Assembly: GCF_019175385.1 (NCBI RefSeq)
Contig: NC_083348.1
Coordinates: 3,301,001-3,365,000, forward strand
Length of the DNA stretch: 64,000 nucleotides
From: Lycium barbarum
Lineage: Eukaryota > Streptophyta > Magnoliopsida > Solanales > Solanaceae
Direction of reading: 5' to 3'
Shown here piece by piece: positions 35,370-47,285 of this stretch (its first letter is position 1; each line of letters begins with the position of its first letter). A program made the position numbers and the translations under genes. The notes below the pieces were generated by a model. It did no database searches, had not been told where the DNA came from, and saw only the letters and a list, made by a program, of their open reading frames with translations.

Positions 35370-36143
35370 TGTTTACCCCGAAATCGGATAATCAATTGAA
35401 TTTGTAAGCGGGTATAGGATATGTGCTTGGGTCTTAATATATATATATGAGATAGAGAAAATATATATGTAAGAGTTCTTTAATGAAATGGCTAATGATG
35501 GCGGTTTGTTTATGAACACAAATACTTATGAACAGCGTAGAAGGCTTGATGGATTAAATATGCTAAAAACATGAACAAAACGGTCGTGGCCGGATCAGAA
35601 ATTGAAGGAAAGATTGTATATATGAGCTATTCTATTACAAGTGTTCTTGGAGAAATGTGGGAACCAACCTCTCTAAGGAAGGAGGACATGCCCTATTTAT
35701 AGTGCCACCTTCTGGATCTCATACAAGTGGAGACTAATAAAATAATCATGACAATGACAGCCCTGCACGGATTTGGTGGGATTAGACTGACGGCGCCGTC
35801 TGACACACGCATGGTAGGTAGTTGACTATGACAGCACGCCACTGGTGCGGGGCCCGCGGGCCACGGTTACGCGGACCAACAGCACCCGGTCCAACAGCCA
35901 CCCGGTCCAACGGCCATTCGGTCAAACGGATATTCGGTCAAACGGCCATTCGGGGCAACGGCCACAGACGCTCGGATCAGCAGACTTGGCCGTTTCGATG
36001 ACGGAGAAGACAGACTCGTTTAGCCCCGGTACAGATGCCTTCTCCGGGTAGGACCGGAACAGATCCGGTATGTTCTCGCTCCTTTTCCATCACCAATTTA
36101 CCTTATCACCGTTTTGGCTCATATCCGGTTTTCACCGTATACA
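35370..36143 (-). repeat. E2 5' LTR (774 bp)
   Basis: Carries TATAAATAG (minus) at 35693-35701. Has one extra 16-bp internal repeat compared with the other LTR. Ends at TATACA next to the ACATT target copy. Confidence 0.93.
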
Positions 36144-36692
36144 ACATTATATATAGGGGTTCCCAAATTATTTAATCTGATTATAATGTGATTTCACGGA
36201 TCATTCTTTCAGGTCCTAGCTTTCACTCCAGTTCCGCCTATGCTACCAACGTCTCCAAATTCTCTAAAGATTCTTCAACTCAAAGATGTTAACTTAAGGG
36301 ACTTTGATCAGATATCTGTTCTTGTCTGCTTGATCAGAAATGCTCTGAATTTGCAAGAATTTCATATTGCGGTAAGTTGTAACACGCCATCTTATTTGTG
36401 ATACTTTGTTTTGGAGACAGATAAGGACTTGTTATCTTTCTGCTCTATTTTCGTGTAGGCTTCTATAGTGACACTACGGGAAATAGGTCCCGATTTAAAA
36501 CTCCCGGACTGCACAGTTTTTCCCCTTAGCAAACTTCATCTGGTCAAGTTAACGAATATCTCAGGTTTCCGTGATGAGTTTGAGTTTATCCGGTTCCTTC
36601 TCTTTAATTTCCCGCAGTCTGAATTTTCTTCTCCCCATGCGTTGCCCTTTAAAAGAGAAGTTGCAGAGATATTCTTACATTGTTCAGTGTAA

Positions 36693-37418
36693 TACCGATT
36701 ATAGCTTAGAGCAACCAAATCATGCCTTGCCCTTTAAAAAAAAAGCTGGAAAATAGGTGGTGCTGCCATTTCAAAATTTACTTATCAGATTTGTATTTTA
36801 TGAAAAGAAGTTGGTGGTACTTACTGATTTCACAGGCATTGGAATATTATACCCGAGGAAATGGCTTATGCTTATGGAGTGCATGTTACTGTATCAGACA
36901 AATGAATAGTTCACATTTCGCACTCCAATGGATCTAAAGGTATGACGCTTTCTATGTAAAGAATGTACCATTTGTCAACAATACAACATTCGTGGATAGT
37001 CATTTTGTTCCAAATTGTATGTAAACTAATATCTATCATTTAGTATGCCTTATTGTCTATATCCAATTTGATAAACTTTATGTCCAATTTGATAAACTTT
37101 ATGTCCAATTTGATAAACTTACGTACATCAAATTATGTTATTGGCAATTTCATATCAGAACAAAATAAACAAGAGATAGCACTAGTTTCAATTTTCATAA
37201 TATTGGGGATTCCGGTTAAGAGAGGGGTATATTTGAAAACTTTAATGACGGGAGGGGTATTTTTTTTATCCAAATTCATAATGGAAGATATTTTAGCCCT
37301 TTTCCCAAAGTAGAGGGGTATGTTTGACCCTTTTCCCTTATATAACTATGAGTTAGTATTAAATTTTAGAATCCTAATTCTCAGCAACATTGCACTGCGT
37401 TCCCCTGCTTCTCTCTAA
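36693..37418. other. Downstream of F-box copy 1, with a 21-bp triplet repeat
   Basis: No gene recognised. Positions 37060-37122 hold three tandem 21-bp units (TGTCCAATTTGATAAACTTTA). A weak DWxRxMEYxTRGNG-like fragment around 36830-36910 was not interpretable. Confidence 0.6.
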
Positions 37419-40400
37419 CTAGTGAATATATCCGCGCTTCGCGCGATTATAAGAAAATTTATGTACCTTCCAAATAATGGAACCTAATTCCTCTTTTTTA
37501 TGAAACAAAATGCTCATAACGACAAACATTTGAATTAATGTATACACTAATTTGTACTTTTGGGTTATTAAAAAAGATTCCAAAGGAGCATTACCAAAAA
37601 TTTAAAATTAGTAAATAATATAAATCTCATTTTATAACTACTAATTAGCATATTAATAGAATCATTTAAATTATATTTTTTCTTATATTGAGAAGATAGA
37701 AAGTTATATAAAATAACATATAAACTTTTTTATTATCATCCAAGCGTTTTCTTAGACTTAAAAAAAATTGATTATGCTTCTTCATAACTAATTATAGGTT
37801 CCTTGTGATAAGTTGGTATTTTTAACAACTTATCTCTTCTTTATGCTTAGATTTTTGTTATGTTTGATTGATAATAATAGTGCATTTACTATGGTTTGCT
37901 TCAATTTTATAGGTTTATATGGTTGAGAAGAGCTTTGGAAGAAACTAAGTGAAAAACAAGTCAAAAAGATACCAAATTGAAGAAAAATGCAAAAAATGCA
38001 AAAAATGGCCAGAAATGCAAATTGAAATTATGATTTTTGGTAAATATACAGGTTGGAGTCATTGCCTAAACTCCTCCATCATATAGATGGAACCTTGAAA
38101 AAAAACAAAAGAAAAAAAAAGCAAATTCGAAAATCTGGAGGCTGTTTTTGTCATTTTTAGTGAGAAAATTGGGGGAGCTACAAAAGCAAAACATGGGGAA
38201 TCATTTTCATCTTTGGCCATATTTTCAAGTTTTGGAAGCTAGGGTTCATTAACCACACCATTTGGAGGAGAAGATTGGAGCACTTTAATGAGCAAACTAT
38301 TAGCCCTTGCTTCAATTCCTTATTATGTATTGAATATTTAAGTGTGTAGTATTTTATTCTTTCACTTGAATCTTGTTTATGAGAATATTCTTTATCAAGT
38401 GTTGAATTAAATCTCTTGTTTTGCTCATGTATTGAACAATTTTTATTTCTAATGAAGTGGATTTTTGTTTCTTTAATTAATCTTGTTTTTTTAATGTTTC
38501 TTAAGGGATTAGCTAACCCTAAGACTCGCCCATTTACTTCGAATTGAGCTCGAAAGAGGAAAACTGAGGTTGGGAAAGATTAACAAGGATTTGGGGCTTT
38601 AAACCTCATCTAATAACTTGATCTAGGAATAGAAAAGTTAACTTGAGATTCAATTGGTTGTGCTTAATATCACACTCTAAGGCTTAGAAAAGCTTAGAGT
38701 GAAATTCATTGATTTGGTCGGAAGACTTTCAATAAGATTTTAGAAATCATTATCTATTAACATAGACTCGCTCTTAGTTATAATATCGTGAAGTATATTG
38801 GATCGTTACTTGAGAGCCCCTTGTATTCATGCTTGGCCATTGATCATTTTACTCGCTTTCTAGTTAGTTTTATTTTTGTTAGTTCTTAAACCAAAAATCA
38901 AAAAGCCCATGAACATGATATAGTTGTCAAAAAATATGATTTTATGAAATATCTTGTAACATGGTTTCATGAGATAACTTGTCATAGTCTTGCAAACATG
39001 TTCTTGATTCATGAGTAATAACAATAGTTCATAGTTATATATATAATTGACTTGAAAACATGCTTGTAACTTGCTAGATAAAAATCATAAAGTTTCATAT
39101 AAACATAATGAGAACACATGAGGAAGAATTCATGATTCATGGATTAAGCTAGGGTTCCTAATAGCCGTAATGGAAGTTTAGGAATACAATAACGAATATA
39201 GATACAAAATTCATGTACATGAATACATAAATACGGGCTACTAATATGTTGGGTTTAATGCCCTAGGATTTGAACTTCATGGATATCAAGAAACGGAGCA
39301 TAGAGAAGAACGTAGAGATTCCTACATGTGAATAGAAATTCTACATACCTTGGTAAAGTTCCAAACTTGAAACAATTCCCTAGGGTTTAGACCATGAGCC
39401 TTGAGTTTGGGTTTTTCTTAGAAACCCTAGATTAGGAACAATGATTTCTTGCTTAGATTATTAGAGTATATGTTAGAATTGATTTGGAAGGGCTTGGATT
39501 GACTTACCTTGATGTTTTGGATTGTTGCTAGGGCTTAGAATTGTGAATAATGAAATAAAAAAACTGAAGGCTTGAATTTATACTAAAGTGAGGCAGAAAA
39601 CTATATGGACACTTATATGGTCCGTATAAAGTTATACAGTCCGTATAATATGATCATATTTTATCATGACGCAAAACAGAATGTCGAGTTAAAATTTCAT
39701 GATATGGACGAATTTACGGTCCGTATAAAATTATATGGACCATATAACTTGTTCGTATAACATGATCAGTGAGCGGACTGCTCTGCAATCCTTCAGTAAA
39801 ATGGCCATAACTTTTTGTACAGATGTCCGCTTGACCTCCATAATATACCGTTGGAAAGATATTTCAAAGGGCTACTAATTTCATCAAGGAAGTTTTCCCA
39901 AATTCCTAATTAAAAAAGGGGTTATGATCGCTGGAATTAGGCCTTTCTGCAAAGTCACTTGAAAACACCCTCCGTAGAGAGGCTTCCGACCTTGCTTTGT
40001 CCAAAGACTCTTCTTATGACTTGATTAGTTTTCAAAACACTTTCTATAATCCTCATATTGGTTCTATTATATTATCATCTTACGAGTCAAACCTTAACCC
40101 GAAGCATGAGGTGTCACAATTGCATACGACCGTGTATACTTTCTCTTTGGGGTGTGAATTTGAACGTTATCACCTTGTCATTATTTGCTCTTGGTATTGT
40201 CAGCGGTATTCTTAGGTAGTTTCAATTCTTGTAACTATTCACCGCAACATTAAGTTCACTATTCATTATAGAAATTATATCCGTATCAGAATATGCAAAT
40301 TTGGCCCCTAACAAATCAAACTCTCACCTAATACAATCATAGTATAGTGGAAAATCATTAATTGAATTCATCTAAAAATGTCAATTTCTAAGAAAATTCA

Positions 40401-41902
40401 AACTGAAAAAACATGATTTTTATTCAAGCTCCTGTGAAAACAAACAAATTATCAATAATATGAAGTAGAATTAAACAGTCTAAATTTATATCATAAGAAA
40501 AATAAATAAATTTCTTGGACTAAATTCTTTGGGATATATTTTTTCATGAACTGTTTTAGAAAAAGGTTTACTCGTAACCAAAAGTTTCATCTTCAGTCCA
40601 CTATACATAAGATCTAAAAACTCTCTCACATTTCTTAGTTTTTGACATAATGTAGAAGTACTAACAGAATGAAGCTAAATTCAAATGTCAAAAGATTTTT
40701 AACCAATTTTTTTAGGATAGACATTTCATTTCTCATGGTAGGTTGTCATTATCTTCAAAAGTGTTTTCTTGGGGGCTTGAACATGTCTTGATACAAAATC
40801 CAAGATCAGAAAAATAGTCTTACTAATTCTCATAAATTTTAACCAATTATGAATTATCAACAATAGGACTCTAACATATCGATTTGAGTTCGTCAAATTG
40901 TGGATCAGAGAGAAATTGTCTCATCTTAGCCATACGAGAAGAAGATGACTCCACATAGTACAATCCATGAACGCAACCACTATATTAATCCCCATAAATT
41001 TCGACAAATTATGAAGTATCAACAATAGGACCCTCACATACCGATTTGAGTTCATCAAATTATTGTGGATCAGAAAGAAATTGTCTCATCTTAGCCATAC
41101 GAGTGGAAGATGAAACCACATAGTACCATCCATGAACGCAACCCATTAGATTTAAAAGCTGCTACTATCACATCCACTTTCTTGTTTGTTTAGAATGAAT
41201 ATCACATCCACTTCCTTAACATTCAAACCTCAAACTTTTTCGACAACAGATGCTTCTTTTTCTAGGCAGCATGAACAACCCATTTGATATGCAGGCTTGT
41301 GATTGTCAAACACTTCTACATATCTATCATCTTCTAGAAAACCGGCGATGGAAAAGATACGTAATTGAAGTTGAAAGTAAAACTCACAATTTCAAGGAAT
41401 CTATTTGAAAGCAAAACATATATTTACTTCAAGAGGATAAGTAATGTAATTTCAATGGGTAATTAAATATATAAAGTTCAATGAGAAAGTCAATACATAA
41501 AATTAAACGGGTAACTAAATACACAAAATGAAGGAAAACTCTCTACATAGGCTCAACTGTTATTTGGGTTTTAGTGCAAACCATTTATTATCATTAAGGT
41601 CATCTCTTCTACGTGGCTAATGAACCATCCATTTCTAGGTTATTCAAGTGCTTTAAATATTCAATTAATGCGAATTTTTTTTTCAACATGAAACAGATAA
41701 CATGAAGGAGATGCAACAATTGAAAAGAAAAATAAGACACATTTAAAGAAGATTTACGTGGCTGATATATCAGTGAGGCTTTTTAAAGCCATTTAGTTAG
41801 TATAAGATTATGAATTAAAAATCCAAATTCAAAAAAGATAAATAGAAATGGAGGTAGGTGTCACAACACCTTATCTATATCTAGCTTTGTATGATATATA
41901 GA
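37419..41902 (-). mobile_element. Candidate non-autonomous Helitron, 4.5 kb
   Basis: On the minus strand the element begins TCTATATATCATACAAAGC (at 41902) and ends ...CGCGCGAAGCGCGGATATATTCACTAG (at 37419). These are a 5' TC, a 5-bp-stem GC hairpin (arms at 37433-37437 and 37441-37445) ten bases before the end, and a CTAG 3' terminus. The host bases are A and T on either side, the expected A/T target. No Rep/helicase frame is visible. The interior has a duplicated segment of about 161 bp (40819-40978 and 40979-41141) and TATGGAC/GTCCGTATA palindromic motifs at 39595-39760, so nested older sequence is likely. Confidence 0.72.
40819..41141. repeat. Tandem duplication of about 161 bp inside the Helitron
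   Basis: Both units contain ATCAACAATAGGAC, GAAATTGTCTCATCTTAGCC and CCATGAACGCAACC, with moderate divergence, so the duplication is old. Confidence 0.75.
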
Positions 41903-42169
41903 TTATTTTTTCATCGAATTCCTCAACTTCTCATTACAAATCTAATTGTAAGCTTTTTTCTTTCTTCAATATCTGATATGCACTTTTGTATGGCACCATG
42001 TATAACTTACAGTTAGAGTTTTCTATGATAAGCTATAAATTTCTTTGAGTTTTTGTTTGTTTGTTTTTTTTTTTTTTTTTTAGGGCTTTGGTGACTTTAA
42101 TTTTGATAAGAAAATTTGACTTTGGAATTGAAGAATTTTTATTACTCATAACTCATAAATTTCTCTGGA

Positions 42170-42386
42170 CCCTGTTTGGATATTTTTTTTTTCTCGCCAG
42201 CTTTTGGTCGTACCATTGGACTGATTTTGTGAAAAATAATTTGAAGTTTGAGCTTCAAGTTTGCAAAAGTGGTTTTGACCAGTTTTTCAAGTGGATTTTT
42301 TTTTCACTCACAAAATTTTTGCTCCTTTTTTTTTTTTTTTTTTTTGTTGTTGTTGTTTAAAAGTTAATTGCATGTCCAAACACTAT
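42170..42386. mobile_element. Small foldback MITE (CCTGTTTGGA ends)
   Basis: CCCTGTTTGGATAT at the left and ATGTCCAAACACTATC at the right form short inverted ends. The interior GAAGTTTGAGCTTCAAGTTTG resembles the MITE at 9151. The target duplication is not clear. Confidence 0.45.
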
Positions 42387-42469
42387 CAACTTCGAGATAA
42401 CTTTTTCAACTTTTTGTCAAATTAATCTTCCAACAAAAATTTATAAGTATAAAATTGAGATAAGACACT

Positions 42470-43369
42470 AGTAGCCCTAATTTTGGCTAAAATTGCTGTG
42501 AGACACCTCATTACTAGGGTCCTATTAACCCCCTAAACTTTTTTTTTCTGTATTTTTTTGCACCTTTTGTGGTACTGTGGAGGAGGGCGTGAGAAGGCCT
42601 CCTTCAAGCGCGTTGGAACTTAAAAAATAAAAAGGGCTCTAACCTATACGAAATGGCCAAGTGTCAGTTCCAAAGCTGATTTTCAAGAGCTCCAAATCTA
42701 ATTTTTGGTCTCAAAATTCAACAAAAACTCAGTTAAATCTGTACTAATCAAGCTCAAATTTCAACTACAACTTCACAACAACATCATCATCAAACCCCAA
42801 TAATCAATTTGGCCAACAACCAAGAATTTCGACAAATCAATTTTTTGTTCTTCAAGCTTTTTCAAGGTTCAACAATGGTGTATTCAAAATTCTTTCTTCA
42901 TTTTCGAATCTCATCAACAACTAAGGATTTAGAATGAGTTTAGCACTTGAATCTCAATTTTAATCTTCAACGACCTTCGAATATGCTCAAGACCTCTAAT
43001 TCTTTTTCAAATTCATACAAAAATAAAATAAAATAATAACAATAACAATTGTCCTTTTCATTTTTCTAAATATAAAATAATATTTCCATTACATTTCAGA
43101 ATTAAAAAGAAAACAAAAAGGAAGAAAATGAAATAGATTTTAAATTTTTTTAAAAAAATTGCGAAATGGCAACGCGTGTATTTCAATGCCTGCCAAATGT
43201 TCTCTACGCCACGTCAACACTTAGGGTGACATTTATTACACTTTAAAATAGTTTGGGGGGGGGGGGGGGGGGGGGGGGGTAATAGGGCCCTAGTAAAGAT
43301 AAAGTGTGTCACAATAACTTTGATCAAAGTTTAGGGGTACTAATACCTTAGAGAGTTTCTAATATAGGA
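42470..43369. mobile_element. Candidate inverted-repeat element flanked by ATAAGACACT
   Basis: Imperfect inverted repeats of roughly 80 bp face each other (left ACTAGGGTCCTATTAACCCC at about 42515; right, reversed, ACTAGGGCCCTATTACCCCC). Both arms also share GTGAGACAC/GTGACACAC. Direct copies of ATAAGACACT lie at 42460-42469 and 43370-43379, which could be a 10-bp target duplication as in Mutator-like elements. The inverted repeat does not reach the right duplication exactly (35-bp offset), so the borders are uncertain. No transposase frame. Confidence 0.45.
43255..43279. repeat. Poly-G run
   Basis: About 25 consecutive G inside the right arm of the inverted-repeat element, where the left arm has only CCCCC. 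The expansion therefore arose in, or was misread in, one arm. Confidence 0.75.
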
Positions 43370-43862
43370 ATAAGACACTGGTACCCTTATGTACTTTGGG
43401 TGTTAACAATCAAGAAATTCAGAAGTAGAGTAGGAGGATACTTATTCCTCCTAAAACAATCAAATATTAATAAACAGTCTTATGAATTATGATCCTATGA
43501 AGTAATATAAAAGCATGGTCTTAATTCCTATAGTACTCCTTAAGCAATATCGGAAGATATGCCCCCAAAACGTGTCAAAATAAATCAATCAGACACAAGC
43601 CATAAATCAATTGCGGGTGAAGATATAATCAGTGACTTGCCGAGGAGTGTAACAGATTGCATTTTAGGGAAAAATGCCTATACGTGAAGCTGTAAGAACG
43701 AGTGTTAAGTCAAAGAAGTGGACCTTGTACTACTCAACCATTCCAGAGTTAGTTTTTGATGACCAATTCTGCAAAGAACTTCAAAACTTTGCCGCTGACC
43801 AGAAGAAAATTCGTATATTATCTGAACTTGAGCTTGAGCTCAAGTACCAATTGGACGAAATT

Positions 43863-46774
43863 TGTAGAGAAATATAGCAGAAGAAAAGTAAATCGGAGAA
43901 ACCTTCTATTAGCCGAAGATCGTTACTAAGATCGGAAGATTCAACTAAAGAAGAAGAAACTTAGAAAGACAAAGAACGATTTGAGGTAGAGCTTTGTTAT
44001 GGAAGAAGACTCCTTAAATTGGCTTGTATTGGGTTTTTATGGGTTAACTTGGGTTGATTACAAATGTTCAAGGTCACCCCATTTATATTTGTCTAGGGAT
44101 GGTTCTAGATATTATTCTAGATACATCCATAAGAAAAATCTAGTTACTCTTATCTCCTACCAATATTCTAGACTATCATGATATTATTCTAGATACAAAA
44201 GGATCTAGATAATTCTATCCTCAACTATAAATATCTAAGTGTCTAGAATTTCTAGACATTTCCTAAGTATAAATATCAAAGCTATTACAATACAACTTTC
44301 TAGAAACTCTTCTAAATATTTACGATATTTATTCTTCCAAAAAATTAACTTTAATTTTTCACACTCCCCCTTAAAGTAATTTTTTGGAAGCTATCCTGAA
44401 CTTGTTGTGGAAGAACTCAGACGAAGCCTTTGAGCGTGTCTTGGTGAAGATCTCAACAATATTTTCTCGGCACTTCTTCCTTCTCCAAAAGATGATGATT
44501 TTCCGCTAATAATTGGGCCTCCAAAGAAACATGAATACGTCTTGATAAAATTTTCATCTCTGTTACGGCCAAACTTGACAATATTTCTTTTTGGCCTTTC
44601 CGAACCACGTGAATCATCTTCATGCTGAGTTTCACATTCTTGAGTTTCCAGACTCCCCTTTCTCTTAGCTCCTTGACAATTGTGTTATTTGGAGAAGCAC
44701 CTGAGCCGGTGACGATCCGAACATTAATTTCCTGCGAAGACTTAGCACCACCGTAGGATCCACCACCAGATTCCCTTTTCAGCTCCTCAATGAACTGTTT
44801 GTCAGCTTCAGAGCATCCGAGAACCATATTATCTGTCTCTCCATATGAAATTAAGCTTTCAAGGTCAACCTCTTCATTTATTTGATCGTCGGCTTCTCCA
44901 TCTGCTTTCAGTATTTGATCTGAGCTAGTGATTGACTCTGATATGACAGATGATTGACCAGAGACTTCAACTTCCACTACAACTCCCACAATGCTTTCTC
45001 TAGAATGGTCATCATTGTCATATATAGTTTTAGAAACTTCATGCTCAGGATCTACTTCAATATCCTCCACGTCCAGACTTTTATTACCAATTTCAGGATC
45101 TGCTTCGTTGATTTCCTCGATGGCAGTTGCCACATCACCAGTCTGAACATCTTCAGAATCTTCTTGATTTTTGTTGATGACACCAATGCGTTCTTTCTCC
45201 ACGCGATGGACTATATTATCTCTTGAATCCACGATCCGGTCTTTTTCGAAATTGAGGGAGGCTAAGGCATCTACTACTCGAGTCTCAGCTATGAAGCACC
45301 TTCCCCAGTCTTTTTCTTCTTCAGCAACTTTCTCGGTTTGAGCCATGTTGCTTTCTTTGGCTCGGCAAAATCTTTTTATGTGTCCTAGTTCACCACATCA
45401 GTAACATTTAATAGACTTCTTACCATAATGATTAGAAGAATCCTCCTTCTGTCTTGACGAGCTTGAATCCTCATGGAATTGAGAATGTGTCATATCTCTT
45501 GAGCCATTTTGCTCTTGTATTTCTTTAAAATTCCTCTTGTTAGCAACAAGAGCATTTCCTTCCCTTTCTTTGATAGACACATTAGCCATTTGTTTGGCTA
45601 GTAGCTCCTGTGATGACAACAAATTCTCAAACTCCTCCAAGGATGGTTGTTGAGCCCATCCTTGAATTGATGTAACAAAAGGAATATATTCTTTCTTCAA
45701 ACCACGAATGATAATTCTTCTCATTCGTGCTTCAGAGATAGCCTCATTCGGATTTAATAATGAGATCTCTGAACATAAGTTCTTAATCTTCAAAAAATAC
45801 TCAGCAATAGAAAGATTACCTTGAATAGTGTTGGCTAATTCGTTCTCCAAAATCTGTAGCTGAGCTTCATCCTTCTTGTTGAACAAACGATCAAGGGTCC
45901 TCCATATTTCATGAGCTGATTTACACCTTATAATATGATCAAATAAACTGGGAGAGATGGACCTCTTCAGGATGAACTCCGCCTTAGCATTAATCTGCTC
46001 CACTTCTTACGTGAGTCGTTATTTTCCGGTGCATCGGCAGGAGGATTTGTGTTACTCCCATTGACAACTTCCCATAAATCCTCGCCAACAAGGTAGGACT
46101 CCAAACAGGTCTTCCATACCTTGTAATTGGATTGGTTCAATAATTCCATCCCCAGTCCATCAGCACGACCACACACATCCATTTAGAAGAAAAAAAATAA
46201 TTAAATCGACCACTAACCCGATCTTGAAAATATATCCAGAAGCCAACGTATATGGCTATGGTTCTCATACCATGTAGAGAAATATAGCAGAAGAAAAGTA
46301 AATCGGAGAAACCTTCTGCTAGCCCAAGATCGTTACTAAGATCGGAAGATTCAACTAAAGAAGAGGAAACTTAGAAAGGCAAAGAACGATTTGAGGTAGA
46401 ACTTTGTTATGGAAGAAGACTCCTTGAATTAGCTTGTATTGGGTTTTTATGGGTTAACTTGGGTTGATTATAAATGTTCAAGGTCACCCCCATTTATACT
46501 TGTCTAGGGATGGTTCTAGATATTATTCTAGATAAATTCATAAGAAAAATCTAGTTACTCTTATCTCTTACCAATATTCTAGACTATCATGATATTATTT
46601 TAGATACAAAAGGATCTAGATAATTCTACCCTCAACTACAAATATCTAAGTGTCTAGAATTTCTAGACATTTCTTAAGTATAAATATCAAAGCTATTACA
46701 ATACAACTTTCTAGAAACTCTTCTAAATATCTACGATATTTATTCTTCCAAAAAATTAACTTTAATTTTTCACA
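43863..46774 (-). mobile_element. Internally deleted Ty1/copia element, 2.9 kb
   Basis: LTRs 43863-44363 (501 bp) and 46273-46774 (502 bp) start TGTGAAAAATTAAAG and end TTTCTCTACA on the minus strand. The next bases, TGGTATGAGAACC, are a slightly changed initiator-Met tRNA primer site. AAGGGGGAG before the left LTR is the polypurine tract. Flanks share AATT with the uninterrupted F-box sequence. The 1.9-kb interior has gag, the start of protease and the RNase H tail only; integrase and RT are gone. Confidence 0.9.
44364..46182 (-). pseudogene. Copia gag with protease stub and RNase H tail (frameshifted)
   Basis: 46182-45967 gives the Gag N-terminus (NQSNYKVWKTCLESYLVGED); a lost base near 46000 moves the frame to 46003-45398 (INAKAEFILKRSISPSLFDH, RMRRIIIRGLKKEYIPFVTS). 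A zinc knuckle CY-stop-CGELGHIKRFC carries one TGA, then the frame continues (45346-44453): EEEKDWGRCFIAETRVVDAL and DRIVDSRDN, where protease should read DSG. An acidic region (IEEINEADPEIGNKSLDVED) of unknown origin follows. Before the left LTR, EIFTKTRSKASSEFF resembles the copia RNase H C-terminus. It is a deletion derivative able at best to supply Gag. Confidence 0.8.
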
Positions 46775-46950
46775 ATTGTCACCAGGTTTCTTATGTTTCA
46801 TCCTGGACGAATAGAGAAATTTGCCGCTGACCAGAAGAAAATTCATCATATTAATATAAGTGGTTCTAAACTCCAGCGGTGGTTCATCAAAGGCGGTAGT
46901 TATTTCAAATCAATCTCCTTAGAAAAAGCTCCTATGAGGTGTTATGCCCA

Positions 46951-47264
46951 GGCTTCTTGCTGAAATATCAACTATCGCTATTGACTTGCAACAAATTAGA
47001 AGGTGAAGTCAAATATATTTGTAATAATGCTTTGTTTAATTCTGACGCGACTTTTTCCGGAAACCTATAGTATGTGCAATTGGAAAATGCTACAGAGCAA
47101 TGGAACAATATTCATACCCCTCTATTTTAGTAGCCATTGAAGTGTGTTCTGCAGTTATGATTTACTGCTAGTAAAGTAGTAGGTGTACAATGAGATGTTC
47201 CTCGGCATGTAACTTCAGAATATGAGAAGTAGGTATATCTGTTGGGCATTGATAATTATTTCCG
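46951..47264. other. Decayed sequence after F-box copy 2
   Basis: Short peptides (KLEGEVKYICNNALFNSDAT) suggest old coding sequence, possibly the end of the F-box gene, but I could not assign it. Confidence 0.35.
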
Positions 47265-47285
47265 TTCATGCTTTGTCCCTCTTTT

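Larger units (their letters stand above)
24354..36143 (-). mobile_element. E2: Ty3/gypsy retrotransposon, Tat type, near full length, 11.8 kb
   Basis: LTRs at 24354-25111 and 35370-36143 start TGTATACGGT and end GGTAAACA on the element strand. A perfect 5-bp target duplication ACATT lies at 24349-24353 and 36144-36148. It encodes gag-protease (complete), pol (two nonsense codons) and the accessory gene on the opposite (plus) strand. It is the same family as E1 but a different subfamily: coding regions align throughout, while the LTRs are clearly diverged. It has split an F-box gene. Confidence 0.95.
23367..36692 (+). pseudogene. F-box/LRR (FBD-like) gene, copy 1, split by E2
   Basis: The first part (23367-24260) encodes an F-box (ISDLPRNVIDCILGKMPIRE, SVLSKKWRFYY) and then LRR-like strands (FNISGSKLKNLSIKADDDVE). 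Lesions: CGA to TGA at 23682 (copy 2 keeps Arg), an inserted base near 23909, and a frame change near 24203. E2 is inserted at 24354. The gene resumes beyond E2 with exons 36213-36371 (NSLKILQLKDVNLRDFDQIS) and 36459-36692 (LREIGPDLKLPDCTVFPLSK), both with GT-AG-type borders. Intact members are SCF ubiquitin-ligase adaptors. Whether E2 lies in an intron or an exon was not settled. The ATG follows a TTCTTAG acceptor-like site. Confidence 0.85.
43559..46950 (+). pseudogene. F-box gene copy 2, fragment split by a copia element
   Basis: Paralogue of copy 1: starts MPPKRVKINQSDTS, then GEDIISDLPRSVTDCILGK, and shifts frame at an A run near 43669 (one extra A) into MPIREAVRTSVKSKKW. The copia element enters at the codon after QLDE (43863). 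Beyond it, 46775-46815 continues (HPGRIEKF, with intact CGA where copy 1 has TGA), but then repeats 25 bases also found at 43788 (TTTGCCGCTGACCAGAAGAA) and jumps to an LRR piece (NISGSKLQRWFIKGG, SISLEKAP). It is deleted, rearranged and non-functional. Confidence 0.85.
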
